DNA of 64,000 bases, from NCBI GenBank assembly GCA_038225855.1, contig JBBRQU010000019.1, positions 1 to 64,000 on the forward strand, written 5' to 3'. A model generated the notes under the pieces. That model was not told the DNA's origin, searched no databases, and saw only the letters and a list, made by a program, of their open reading frames with translations. This DNA is from CAHJXF01 sp038225855. Lineage in GTDB: Bacteria > Pseudomonadota > Gammaproteobacteria > Burkholderiales > Burkholderiaceae_D. How positions within the stretch are numbered: the first letter of the stretch is position 1; each line of letters opens with the position of its first letter. Shown in pieces: positions 10,054-18,940 of the stretch. The position numbers and the translations under genes were made by a program.

Positions 10054-13000
10054 GGCTTCGGGGGTGCGTCAGGATCGGTTTCGGCAGAGGTCTCGGCCGT
10101 CATCGCGGCCAATGCCTGCATCGCCGCCTGCGTGTCCGGATGATTGCGACCGAGCTTGGAGGCCATGCCTTCTACAGTCGCCGTCATCATTTTTTTGGCG
10201 TCGGAGTGACGACCCATTTGCCAGAACGTGATGGCCAGGTTGTTCATTGAGTTGAGCGTGTCGGGGTGCGCTTCACCCTGCACGCGGCGGCGCACGTCGA
10301 GTGCTTGCTCTTCAAGCTTTCGCGCACGGACAAGGTCACCTTGATTCTTGAGCGTGCTCGCCAAGTTGTTCATCGAGGTTAGCGTGGCGGGGTGCTCTTC
10401 ACCCAGCACGCGTTGGCGCACGACGAGCACCTGCTCTTGAAGTTTTCGCGCGCCGGCAAGGTCTCCTTGGTTCCACAGCGTGGCCGCCAGGTTGTTCATC
10501 GAGGTCAGCGTGTCGGGGTGCTCTTCGCCCAACGCGCGCTGGCGCACATCGAGTGCTTGCTTTTGAAGCTTTCGCGCGCCAGTAAGGTCGCCTTGGCTCG
10601 TGAGTGTATCCGCGAGGTTGTTAATCAAAATCAGCGTGTTGGGATGCTCTTCTCCCAGCACGCGGCGACGCACGTCGAGTACCTGCTCTTGAAGCTCTCG
10701 CCCGCCGGCAACGTCGCCTTGCTTCGCAAACGTGAACGCCAGGTTGTTCGTCGAGGTCAGTGTATCGGGGTGCTCTTCTCCCAGCACGCGGCGGCGCACG
10801 TCCAGTGCCTGTTCTTGAAGCTTTCGCGCGCCGGCAAGGTCGCCTTGATTCGCGAGAGTGATCGCCAGGTTGCTCATCGAGGTCAGCGTGCCGGGGTGCT
10901 TTTCACCTAGCACGCGGCGGCTCGCATCGAATACCTGCTCTCCAAGCTTTCGCGCTCCGGCGAGGTCGCCTTGATCCTCAAGCGTGAGCGCCAGGTTACT
11001 TTTCGCTCTCAGCGTCTCGGGGTGTTCTTCACCCAGCGCGCGGCGACGCACCTCGAGTATCTGCTCTTGAAGCTTTCGCGCGCCGGCAAAGTCGCCTTGA
11101 TTCCAAAGCGTCCCCGCCAGGTTGCTCATCGAGGTCAGCGTGTTGGGGTGCTCTTCACCCAACACGCGGCAGGCCACGTGGAGCACCTGCTCTTGAAGCT
11201 TTCGCGCGCCGGCAAGTTTGCCTTGATTCCAAAGCGTGCTTGCCAAGTTGCCCATCGAGGTAAGTGTGTTGTTGTGTTCCTCGCCGAGATCTGCCTTGTC
11301 CATTGCGACAGCAAAATTCAACGCCCCGAAGGACTCTTCGAACAGCGCCGGGCCGCGAGCAAGATAGGTACCGATCTGATTCAGCAACCACGACAGTGTG
11401 CGACGGTCAATCTTTGCGTCCTCCGACTCGTCGCAGAGCCGCAATACATGCGGGGCAATCGCGGCCAGGAAAGGCCAGTTGGCAGGTTGCTCTACATCGG
11501 CTGGTGCCCCTTCTCGCAATAGCATTAGCACACAGCGCACGTCGGCGCCGGGGTTAGCGGCCAAACAATGGCGAACCACAGCCTGCGTCAAACGATGGAT
11601 CGACAACGTCGATTCGGTCGTCTCGGCGCTCGACTTCCCTGCGGGCCAATGCGTCCGCATCGGTTGACGGTCGACCAACCCGAAGCGTCGCAACGCGCCG
11701 ACGGTTTTGTCCCAGCCGAGCGGCGAAGTCATTGCCGCCGCAAGCGCTTCGGGCAGCAATTGCGCGTACTCGCGAAATAGACTCTCGGGCACCGGCTCGG
11801 GTGCCAGGCAGGCCAGCAGCCTCAGCAACTGCGCTGCGCTTTCGTCCAGACGCGGAAATGCGATCGACAACGTGGCGAGCACCGATTGTTCGTAGCCGCT
11901 TGCGGTATGGTCTTCTTCGAGCAACTCAGGGGCGTGGGCATGTACCAGCGCCGTGTATTTATCCACCGCCATGCCGGTGTCGTCGATGAAGGCCGCGGCC
12001 TGCTCGAGCGCGAGCGGCAGGCCACCCAGCGCGCGCGACAGGTCGCGAAGTGAACCGGACTCGCGACCGGGCAAACGGCTCGCAAGAAAAGCCCATCCCT
12101 GCTCGTCGGTCCAGACCCCCGTCGCAAGCGGCGCCGCGAGGCCTGCCCACGCCGGGTTGCGCGACGTGATCAGCACGTGATGGAGCGCCGCGTCGGGCAG
12201 CCATGCGCGCAGCGTCGCCGGGTCTTCGGCATTGTCGAAGACCAGTAGCCACGGCGGCCCGCCGCGCTGCCCATCGAGCCAGCGCTTCAAGGCCGTGGCG
12301 GGAGGTTCGCCGTCGGTGATGGTCGCGCCCACCTCGAGGCATGCGTCGTGGGCATCGAACTGCAAGGTGCTTTCGGTTTCGGCGCGCAGCCACCAGACGC
12401 CCGCATACAGGTCGCGGTAGCTGTGGCTGTACTTCAGCGCGAGCTGGGTCTTGCCGACGCCGGCCATGCCGAACACTGCCACGACCTGATCATCCGGCAG
12501 CATCGCGTGCAGACGGGTCAACAGATCATTGGGATCCTTGAAATGCGGACTCAAGCGATGTGCGACGGTGCGGAACGGTTGCGGCGTTCCCGCCGGTGGC
12601 CGAAAGCGCGGCCGCGGCACGCCAGGTACCGCGGCAAGAAGGTCGCGCAGACGAATGAACTGGTGCTGCCAGTCGGCGTCCTTGCCCTGGAAGACATGGG
12701 TGTCGAGCCGGTTCAGCGGCGCCAACCCGGGTCGCAGGATTTCGTCCAGCGCGTGCGCGTGGACCGACGCCGCGCCACCAAGCTGAACAGGCACGACCTT
12801 GAGAGGGTCGCCGGCGGCCAGGCGCTTCAATGCGAGCTCAACTTCGAGTCGAACGTAGTCGACGCCCGGCTGCCGGGCGCGCTTGTTGATCTCGCTCTGC
12901 CAGTCGGGCCCGATCAGGACCAGCACGACCTTCGCTGTGTCGACGGCGACTTGCAAGCGCAGGGGGAAGTCGTCGCCGCTGTCGATGCCGCCTCGGTCGT

Positions 13001-13172
13001 AGAACACAACGCCGTCATCGAACCATTGCGACAACCTGTCGTACAGGCGGCCGGCGTGGCCCGACGTGTCGGCGCGGCGATAGCTGATGAAGATGCTGCC
13101 TGCGGCCAAAGTGCGTCGCTCCGCGTTGGTTGCAAGATGCAGCAGCATGCGGGGAAGCGCCGCGCTTCGCAA
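10050..13172 (-). CDS. TIR / NB-ARC / TPR STAND protein
   Basis: A 1040-residue three-part signalling ATPase. An N-terminal TIR domain covers about residues 26-150 (IFISYRRADTSGHAGRLYDR, then VVLVLIGPDW). A STAND NTPase follows, with P-loop GMAGVGKT at 235-242, Walker B WLLVFDNAED, sensor VLITSRN and GLPLALEQAAAF. Residues 629-1006 are nine 42-residue kinesin-light-chain-type TPRs (consensus GEEHPDTLTSMNNLA), plus a half repeat. In bacteria this architecture is common in conflict systems and developmental signalling: TPRs sense, NB-ARC oligomerises, TIR is the effector. At the position where many enzymatic TIR domains carry the catalytic Glu, I read Gln (LQVAV), so NADase activity is uncertain. 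No partner gene is adjacent. Function here is unproven. Confidence 0.85.
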   Translation of the reverse strand: MRSAALPRMLLHLATNAERRTLAAGSIFISYRRADTSGHAGRLYDRLSQWFDDGVVFYDRGGIDSGDDFPLRLQVAVDTAKVVLVLIGPDWQSEINKRARQPGVDYVRLEVELALKRLAAGDPLKVVPVQLGGAASVHAHALDEILRPGLAPLNRLDTHVFQGKDADWQHQFIRLRDLLAAVPGVPRPRFRPPAGTPQPFRTVAHRLSPHFKDPNDLLTRLHAMLPDDQVVAVFGMAGVGKTQLALKYSHSYRDLYAGVWWLRAETESTLQFDAHDACLEVGATITDGEPPATALKRWLDGQRGGPPWLLVFDNAEDPATLRAWLPDAALHHVLITSRNPAWAGLAAPLATGVWTDEQGWAFLASRLPGRESGSLRDLSRALGGLPLALEQAAAFIDDTGMAVDKYTALVHAHAPELLEEDHTASGYEQSVLATLSIAFPRLDESAAQLLRLLACLAPEPVPESLFREYAQLLPEALAAAMTSPLGWDKTVGALRRFGLVDRQPMRTHWPAGKSSAETTESTLSIHRLTQAVVRHCLAANPGADVRCVLMLLREGAPADVEQPANWPFLAAIAPHVLRLCDESEDAKIDRRTLSWLLNQIGTYLARGPALFEESFGALNFAVAMDKADLGEEHNNTLTSMGNLASTLWNQGKLAGARKLQEQVLHVACRVLGEEHPNTLTSMSNLAGTLWNQGDFAGARKLQEQILEVRRRALGEEHPETLRAKSNLALTLEDQGDLAGARKLGEQVFDASRRVLGEKHPGTLTSMSNLAITLANQGDLAGARKLQEQALDVRRRVLGEEHPDTLTSTNNLAFTFAKQGDVAGGRELQEQVLDVRRRVLGEEHPNTLILINNLADTLTSQGDLTGARKLQKQALDVRQRALGEEHPDTLTSMNNLAATLWNQGDLAGARKLQEQVLVVRQRVLGEEHPATLTSMNNLASTLKNQGDLVRARKLEEQALDVRRRVQGEAHPDTLNSMNNLAITFWQMGRHSDAKKMMTATVEGMASKLGRNHPDTQAAMQALAAMTAETSAETDPDAPPKP
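10155..11288 (-). repeat. Nine tandem 126-bp units encoding TPRs
   Basis: The TPR section of the TIR protein is a DNA-level tandem array of nine 126-bp units in frame. Units share long near-identical stretches, such as the segment reading GARKLQEQ and the one reading LGEEHPDTLTSMNNLA. Changes are concentrated in a few positions per unit. Such homogeneity suggests recent expansion or gene conversion, and the copy number may vary between strains. It also creates open antisense frames that are not genes. Confidence 0.92.
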
Positions 13173-13367
13173 TCACTCGCCGGTCGTCGTGAGGACAAGT
13201 CGCGACGCTCCATTGCCTTCACACAGAACGCACACACAGTCTTACACCGGGTTACACGATGCCCGTGCACCATGCGGCCCTGCGCTTCGTTTTCGATGCA
13301 AGGCGAAGGTGAAACGGTGCGGGCAGGCGCTCAAGAACCCGACCGAACAGCCGATCACCATTCGAAT

Positions 13368-13435
13368 CATCGTCCGCGTCATCGTCCGCGTCATCGTCCG
13401 CGTCATCGTCCGCGTCATCGTCCGCGTCATCGTCC
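13368..13435. repeat. 12-bp tandem repeat array, unit CATCGTCCGCGT
   Basis: Five perfect copies of CATCGTCCGCGT followed by a partial sixth (CATCGTCC) end 17 bp before the start codon of the secreted repeat protein. The array lies between the divergent TIR gene and that gene, in the likely 5' untranslated region. A 12-bp period is a multiple of three, so any frame through it stays open, but the translation (repeating VRVI) looks meaningless. It could be a slippage-prone spacer or a multi-copy binding site. Confidence 0.9.
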
Positions 13436-13452
13436 ATCATCAGGAGCAACCC

Positions 13453-14082
13453 ATGAACTCACGCATCGTCAAGCTCGGCCTCGCGGCCGCCCTCGCAGCC
13501 GCTTTCGCGGCGCCCGTGTTTGCGCAGACCGTCCCGCAGACGACAACGCCGCCCACAATTCCGACCGCGAACGACGTGCAGCGCAACGTCAATCAGCAGC
13601 AGCGCATCGAAGACGGCCTGAAGTCGGGCCAACTGAACACGCGCGAAGCCGGCAAGCTCGAGCGCGGCGAAGCCAAGGTCGAGAAGATGGAAGCGAACGC
13701 CGAACGCAACGGCAAGGTTTCGCCGCGCGAACAGGCACGCATCACCGCCGCGCAGAATCGCGAGAGCCGTGCGATCTACAGCCAGAAGCACGACGCGCAG
13801 GTCGGCAACCCCGCCTCCGCCTCGTCGCAGCGCATGCAGGCCGATGTGCAACGCAACGTCAACCAGCAGCAGCGCATCGAGCAGGGCGTGCAGTCGGGCG
13901 AGTTGAAGAATCGCGAAGTCGCGAAGCTCGAGCGCGGACAATCGAAGGTCGATCGCGCCACCGCGCGCGCTGCCTCGGACGGTCGCGTAATTGGGGGCGA
14001 ACAGGCGCGTATCCAGACGCGTGAGGATCGCCAGAGCGCGCGCGTCTATCGCAAGAAGCACAACGACGCGGTGCGCGGCTGA
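13453..14082 (+). CDS. Secreted protein with two 80-residue repeats, unknown function
   Basis: A 209-residue protein starting at ATG 13453, just after a good Shine-Dalgarno (AGGAG at 13442-13446). Residues 1-25 are a clear Sec signal peptide (AAALAAAFAAPVFA, cleavage after AFA/FAQ). The mature part holds two copies of one module of about 78 residues, each starting DVQRNVNQQQRIE and running through KLERG, EQARI and a YxxKH end. The module is charged, helix-prone and lacks cysteines, so a periplasmic coiled or helical-hairpin protein is likely. I do not recognise a named family. A frame can be drawn upstream through the 12-bp repeats, but the signal peptide and ribosome site fix the start here. 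Confidence 0.85.
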   Translation: MNSRIVKLGLAAALAAAFAAPVFAQTVPQTTTPPTIPTANDVQRNVNQQQRIEDGLKSGQLNTREAGKLERGEAKVEKMEANAERNGKVSPREQARITAAQNRESRAIYSQKHDAQVGNPASASSQRMQADVQRNVNQQQRIEQGVQSGELKNREVAKLERGQSKVDRATARAASDGRVIGGEQARIQTREDRQSARVYRKKHNDAVRG

Positions 14083-14254
14083 GATGTGATTGTGAGTTGA
14101 GAAGCGCGACGCTCGACGCTTGCATCGCAGTGATAGTTTGTGATGCGTCGATGCGCGCGGTAACAGACAGACGGCTGCGGCCGCGATATCTTCGTGGCCG
14201 CAGTCGCGTCATGCGACCAGTGCATAGCGCCGCGAAGGCGGGTGGGGGGACGAC

Positions 14255-16018
14255 ATGAATACGCAACGCGGCACTTCGAACTCGCGGCTCGCTGTGCGCT
14301 CGGCCGCTCAGGCTATCATTCTCGGCGCGTCCACCATCGCGGTCGCCTTTGGCTTCTCGATGATCGCCGCGCAATCGATCGCTGCGGATCAAGAGGCCGG
14401 GGTGCGGCAGGGCGGCAGGAAACCAGGCCTCGTCGATGCCCGGGCAAGCGTCGCCCACGTGCTCAACCGCCTCGCGTTCGGTCCGCGACCCGGAGACGTC
14501 GAACGTGTCAGCCGCATCGGCATCGATGCCTATATCGACGAGCAGCTTCATCCCGAGCGGCTCGCCTTGTCCGATGGATTGACGCAACGACTGGCTGCGC
14601 TGGATGTGCAGCACACGCCGGCCGGCACCCTGATCGAAACCTTTCGCGAAGAACAGCGCGCGGTGCGTGAGGCGCAGCGTGATCAGGCGAGCGATGGGGC
14701 GGCCAGGGACGATGCGGTGGCCGCGCGTCGCGAGCAGTATCGACGCTTGGCGATCGAATCGGCCGATGCGCGTCTCGCGCAGGCGATCGAAAGCCCGCGT
14801 CAATTGCAGGAAGTGATGACCGACTTCTGGTTCAACCACTTCAACGTCTTCGTCGGCAAGGGTCTCGATCGCGTGCTCGTGTCCAACTACGAACGCGATG
14901 CGATCAGGCCGCATGCGCTCGGGCATTTTCGCGAGTTGCTGGGCGCGACCGCGAAGCATCCGGCGATGCTGTTCTACCTCGACAACTGGCTGTCCACCGG
15001 CGCCAACGCCGAAGTCAATCGCAACGGAAAAAAGCAGGCGGGCCTGAACGAAAACTACGCGCGCGAGTTGATGGAATTGCATACGCTCGGCGTCGAGAAC
15101 GAAGGCAAGCCCGGCGGCTACACGCAAAGCGACGTGACCGAACTCGCGCGCATGCTGACCGGCTGGACGTTCGATGGACGCGCCGCCGGCGTCGGCGCTC
15201 CGGTCGCAGGGGTCGAGAGTGCGGGTCTCTTCATCTTCGCGCCGCGTCGTCACGACAATGAAGCCAAGGTCTGGCTCGGTCATCAGATCGCGCCCAACGG
15301 CCAGCAGGAAGGCGAGTACGCGCTCGACGTGCTGGCGATGCATCCGGCCACCGCGAAGCACATCAGCTTTCAGCTCGCGCAATATTTTGTCGCCGATCAA
15401 CCGCCGCAGACGCTGGTCGATCGCATGATGGCGCGCTATCTCGCGACCGATGGCGACATTCGCGAAGTATTGCGCACGCTCTTCTACAGCGCCGAGTTTC
15501 GCGACCCGCGCACGATCCATGCGAAGTTCAAGACGCCGTATCAATACGTGGTCTCCGCTGCGCGCGCGAGCGGCTATCCGATCGTGAATGTGCAGCCGCT
15601 GGTCGGCACGCTCGCGCAGCTCGGCATGCCGCTCTACGGCTGCCAGACGCCCGACGGCTACAAGAACACCGAGGCCGCGTGGCTGAACCCCGAAGGCATG
15701 ACCCGCCGTATCAACTTCGCGACCGCGCTCGCGAGCGGCCGTTTGCCGATCGATCGCGAGCCGCAACCGCTCGGCAAAGGCGCAACGATGCGACGGGCGA
15801 TCGAAGCGACCAGCATGCCGGTTACGCAAACGATGTCGCAGTCCACGCCCCCGGCAACGCCCCAGCTCGAAGGGCGCGGCCCCGCATTGCAAGCGGCGTC
15901 GCTACTAGAAACGCTCGGCCCCATCATCGGTGACAAGACACGCAACATCGCACTGAGCGGCGAGCCGCAACTGGCTGCCGCGCTGGTGCTCGGCAGCCCG
16001 GACTTCATGCGGCGCTAG
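14255..16018 (+). CDS. DUF1800 family exported protein
   Basis: A 587-residue protein with an N-terminal hydrophobic segment (about residues 20-44, ending SIAAD) consistent with export. DUF1800 hallmarks are present: HVLNRLAFGPRPGDVERV near residue 70, FWFNHFNVF near 190 and a C-terminal ending SPDFMRR. The Shine-Dalgarno GGGGGG lies a few bases before ATG 14255. It is followed 50 bp later by a DUF1501 gene; the two are almost always paired in proteobacteria and planctomycetes. Their biochemical role is not established, though a secreted complex is commonly assumed. No regulator is adjacent. Confidence 0.88.
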   Translation: MNTQRGTSNSRLAVRSAAQAIILGASTIAVAFGFSMIAAQSIAADQEAGVRQGGRKPGLVDARASVAHVLNRLAFGPRPGDVERVSRIGIDAYIDEQLHPERLALSDGLTQRLAALDVQHTPAGTLIETFREEQRAVREAQRDQASDGAARDDAVAARREQYRRLAIESADARLAQAIESPRQLQEVMTDFWFNHFNVFVGKGLDRVLVSNYERDAIRPHALGHFRELLGATAKHPAMLFYLDNWLSTGANAEVNRNGKKQAGLNENYARELMELHTLGVENEGKPGGYTQSDVTELARMLTGWTFDGRAAGVGAPVAGVESAGLFIFAPRRHDNEAKVWLGHQIAPNGQQEGEYALDVLAMHPATAKHISFQLAQYFVADQPPQTLVDRMMARYLATDGDIREVLRTLFYSAEFRDPRTIHAKFKTPYQYVVSAARASGYPIVNVQPLVGTLAQLGMPLYGCQTPDGYKNTEAAWLNPEGMTRRINFATALASGRLPIDREPQPLGKGATMRRAIEATSMPVTQTMSQSTPPATPQLEGRGPALQAASLLETLGPIIGDKTRNIALSGEPQLAAALVLGSPDFMRR

Positions 16019-16068
16019 AACGAACGCATAGGCCGGACGCATCGCGCGGAACGCAAAGGAGAATCCAC

Positions 16069-17331
16069 ATGCAACGCCGTCACTTTCTTCAGATGCTTTC
16101 GATCGCGGGTGTCGGAGCCACAGCAGGGCTCGTTCCCGTTGGTCGTTCCGCATGGGCTGCGACGAACGCAAGCATTCCTCCGACGCAGAAGAAGCTGGTC
16201 GTGATCTTCCTGCGTGGCGCGGTCGATGGTCTCTCGGTGGTGGCCCCGTATGCCGAACCCGACTACGCACGCTTTCGTCCGAACATCGCGCTGCCCGCGC
16301 CGGGACAGACCGACGGCCTCCTCGATCTCGATGGTCACTTCGGATTGCATCCCGCGCTCGCCCCGCTGATGCCGATGTGGCAGGGCGGCAAGCTCGCGTT
16401 CGTGCATGCATCGGGTTCGCCCGACGCGACGCGCTCGCACTTCGATGCGCAGGACTACATGGAGTCGGGCACACCGGGCGTGAAGATCACCGGCGATGGC
16501 TGGATGAATCGCCTGCTCGGCGAGTTGCCCGGACCGGCATCGCCCACGCGCGGCGTGTCGGTCGGTGCGGTGGTTCCGCGCATCTACGCGGGTGCGACTC
16601 CGGTCGCCTCGTTGGCGCAAGGGCAAGGCGCAACGCGCCCGACGATTCTCGATCAACCGCGCATCGCCGATGCGTTCGCCAGGCTCTACGACGGCGACGA
16701 TGCGAGCGCGCGCGCCTTTCGTGAATCACAGGTCGCGCGGCGTGAAGTGCTCGCATCGCTCGATCCGAGCGCAGCCGAGAAAGAACAGATGGCCGCGAGC
16801 AACGGCGCGCCGTTGCCCAACGGATTTCCCGACGACGCCGTGCGGCTTGCGCGACTGATGCGCAACGACGCGCGCGTGCAGCTCGCGTTCGTCGGACTGG
16901 GCGGATGGGATACGCATGCCGGCCAAGGCGCCGCGCGCGGCCAGCTGGCGAATCGCCTGACTCCGCTGGGTCTCGGCCTCGCGGTCCTCGCCGATCGGCT
17001 CGGCTCGACGTTCGACGATACGGTCGTCGTCGTCATGTCGGAGTTCGGACGCACCGCGCGCGAGAACGGCAATCGCGGCACCGACCACGGACACGGCAAT
17101 GCGATGTGGATGATGGGCGGCCCGGTCGCAGGCGGCAAGGTTCACGGCCGCTGGCCGGGCATCGACGAATCGAGCCTGAACGAGAATCGCGACCTTGCGG
17201 TCACGACCGACTTTCGTGACGTGATCGCAACCGTCGCCGAAAGGCATCTCGCGTTGCCGGATGTGCAGATGGATCATCTATTCCCCAATCGCACCCACAC
17301 CGGCGCCGCGCCGCGCATCCTGCGGGTTTGA
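16069..17331 (+). CDS. DUF1501 family exported protein
   Basis: A 420-residue partner of the upstream DUF1800 protein. The N-terminus MQRRHFLQMLSIAGVGATAG is a twin-arginine-style signal, so export in folded form is likely. Alkaline-phosphatase/sulfatase-fold features typical of DUF1501 are seen: VVIFLRGAVDGLSVV, SHFDAQDYME, WDTHAGQG and SEFGRTARENGNRGTDHGHG, the last rich in possible metal ligands. Shine-Dalgarno AAGGAG precedes ATG 16069. Substrate and activity are unknown. Confidence 0.9.
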   Translation: MQRRHFLQMLSIAGVGATAGLVPVGRSAWAATNASIPPTQKKLVVIFLRGAVDGLSVVAPYAEPDYARFRPNIALPAPGQTDGLLDLDGHFGLHPALAPLMPMWQGGKLAFVHASGSPDATRSHFDAQDYMESGTPGVKITGDGWMNRLLGELPGPASPTRGVSVGAVVPRIYAGATPVASLAQGQGATRPTILDQPRIADAFARLYDGDDASARAFRESQVARREVLASLDPSAAEKEQMAASNGAPLPNGFPDDAVRLARLMRNDARVQLAFVGLGGWDTHAGQGAARGQLANRLTPLGLGLAVLADRLGSTFDDTVVVVMSEFGRTARENGNRGTDHGHGNAMWMMGGPVAGGKVHGRWPGIDESSLNENRDLAVTTDFRDVIATVAERHLALPDVQMDHLFPNRTHTGAAPRILRV

Positions 17332-17519
17332 AGGTCTGCCGTGCGAGCGGCGCTTGCAAACGCCGACGATAGTGCGATGGGGCATCGTCCTACGAAGAGG
17401 CGCGATCGGGTCGCGGAAAATTGCGCGTCGTCGCGTGAACCATGCGCATCAGGCGCTCCACCCAGCGCCGCGCGTTCAACGATCGAGCGTCTCTTTCAAA
17501 CTCCGAGCAAGGATTCAAG

Positions 17520-17852
17520 ATGAAAGCATCAACATTGCGCAGCGTTACCCTGGCGGTCGCCATCGGCGTCGGCATGCCTGTCGTGCTCGCCGCGTGCGGC
17601 TCCACGCCGACCCGGGAGAGCCCCGGGCAGTACCTCGACGACGCGACCATCACGACCAAGGTGAAGTCGGCCTTCGTCGCCGACAAGACGGTCAGCGCAA
17701 TGGATGTCAAGGTCGAGACCTACAAGGGCACGGTGCAGCTTTCGGGTTTCGCGAAGAGCCAGGCCGAAATCAATCAGGCCGTTTCGGTCGCGCGCGGCGT
17801 GACCGGCGTGCAGTCCGTGAAGAACGACATCCTGTTGAAGGCTGCGCAGTAA
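17520..17852 (+). CDS. BON-domain lipoprotein
   Basis: A 110-residue protein. The lipobox LAAC (Cys about residue 23) follows a short signal sequence, so it should be lipidated and envelope-anchored. The mature part is one BON domain (DDATITTKVKSAFVAD, then VQLSGFAKSQAEINQAV and VKNDILLK), the phospholipid-binding fold of OsmY/DolP-type proteins. I chose ATG 17520 because the lipoprotein signal begins there; a longer frame upstream lacks one. A hairpin terminator lies shortly after the stop. It likely helps envelope integrity under stress (inference from family). Confidence 0.88.
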   Translation: MKASTLRSVTLAVAIGVGMPVVLAACGSTPTRESPGQYLDDATITTKVKSAFVADKTVSAMDVKVETYKGTVQLSGFAKSQAEINQAVSVARGVTGVQSVKNDILLKAAQ

Positions 17853-17880
17853 AGCGGCTTGCTTCGGGAAGCCTCGCAAA

Positions 17881-17900
17881 GCGCCGCCTTCCGGCGGCGT
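17881..17900. terminator. Hairpin terminator between BON gene and panC
   Basis: GCGCCGCC-TTCC-GGCGGCGT forms an eight-base stem with a TTCC loop, followed on the plus strand by a T-rich run (TTGCGTTTCT). It sits in the 56 bp between two convergent genes and probably ends the BON transcript. It may also act on the minus strand, but the A/T tail is weaker there. Confidence 0.7.
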
Positions 17901-17908
17901 TTGCGTTT

Positions 17909-18751
17909 CTAGATTTCCAGATTGTCGATCAGCCGCGTCGCACCGAGCCACGCGGCAGCGAGCACGACCAGCGGTTCGCGACGCTCGATCGCGGACACGT
18001 CGGGCGTCGTGAGATCGACTCTTTGGCGGACCGATACGTAGTCGGGTCGCCAGCCTCCGGCCTTCATCCGTTCGACGGCTTCGCATTCGAGCTTCGCGAT
18101 GTCGGCGTCGGCGTTCTCGCGCAGCGCGGTCGCGATCACCCGCAGCTCGCGATGCAGCGCCGGCGCTTCGGCACGCTCGTCGGCGCTCAGATAGACATTG
18201 CGTGACGACAGCGCGAGACCGTCTTCGGCGCGCACCGTCTCTGCCGCGATGATTTCGGTCGGCAACGCGAACTGCCGGCACATACGACGCACGATCATCA
18301 ACTGCTGATAATCCTTCTTGCCGAACACGGCCGCGCGCGGCTGCACGCACGAGAAGAGCTTGAGCACCACCGTCGTCACGCCGATGAAGAAGCCCGGACG
18401 AAATTCGCCTTCGAGCACGTCGCCCAGCGCATGCGGCGGATCGACGCGATACTCTTGCGGCTCGGGATACATCTCGCGCTCATCGGGTGCGAACAGCACG
18501 TACACGCCGACACGCGAGAGCTTCTCGCAGTCGTCCTGGAAGGTGCGCGGGTAGCGATCGAAATCGTCTTTCGGTCCGAACTGCAGGCGATTGACGAAAA
18601 TGCTCGCGACCACCGGATCGCCGTGCTCGGAAGCCTGCCGCATCAGCGACAGATGGCCTTCATGCAGATTGCCCATCGTCGGCACGAACGCGGTTCGCAA
18701 CTGACCGCGCAACTGGCCTCGCAATTCGTCGATGGTCTTGACGATTTTCAT
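17909..18751 (-). CDS. panC: Pantothenate synthetase
   Basis: PanC joins pantoate and beta-alanine with ATP, the last step to pantothenate (vitamin B5). The 280 residues from ATG 18751 (MKIVKTIDELR) show VPTMGNLHEGHLSLM, VASIFVNRLQFGP, FGKKDYQQL and LALSSRNVYLSADER, all canonical. An upstream in-frame extension exists but reads through the REP-like element and has no family support. panB lies upstream in the same direction. The two are separated by a paired REP-like palindrome instead of the usual tight spacing. Confidence 0.97.
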   Translation of the reverse strand: MKIVKTIDELRGQLRGQLRTAFVPTMGNLHEGHLSLMRQASEHGDPVVASIFVNRLQFGPKDDFDRYPRTFQDDCEKLSRVGVYVLFAPDEREMYPEPQEYRVDPPHALGDVLEGEFRPGFFIGVTTVVLKLFSCVQPRAAVFGKKDYQQLMIVRRMCRQFALPTEIIAAETVRAEDGLALSSRNVYLSADERAEAPALHRELRVIATALRENADADIAKLECEAVERMKAGGWRPDYVSVRQRVDLTTPDVSAIERREPLVVLAAAWLGATRLIDNLEI

Positions 18752-18834
18752 GGATGGCACATATCGAAGGTGAGTCGGCGGCGCGTTCGCCAAGCGGAGC
18801 GCAGCATGCCAGAAGTCGGGAAGCGATGGACGGA

Positions 18835-18920
18835 GTCCGTCGCCCCGGCGTAGGCCGGGGTCCAAGCTGCCTTGATCTCGCACGCGAAACTTGAGTCCCG
18901 GCCTACGCTGGGAAGACGGC
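18835..18920. repeat. Paired inverted REP-like palindromes (GCGTAGGC type)
   Basis: Two palindromic units face each other: CCCCGGCGTAGGCCGGGG followed by TCCAAG, and downstream CTTGAGTCCCGGCCTACGC. The whole could fold into a large cruciform or RNA stem between panB and panC. It belongs to the same family as elements near 21700, 46680, 49570 and 53710. Confidence 0.8.
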
Positions 18921-18940
18921 GATCAAGCAGCGACCGTCCC

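Noticed and set aside
10392..11522. Plus-strand frames with regular repeats opposite the TPR array
   Set aside because: The periodicity is inherited from the 126-bp coding repeats on the other strand.
10155..13435. 126-bp and 12-bp repeat arrays as CRISPR
   Set aside because: The 126-bp units are contiguous coding repeats and the 12-bp units have no spacers; neither fits repeat-spacer structure and no cas gene is present.
13087..13452. N-terminal extension of the secreted protein through the 12-bp array
   Set aside because: It would read a repeating VRVI stretch and bury a clean signal peptide with its own ribosome site.
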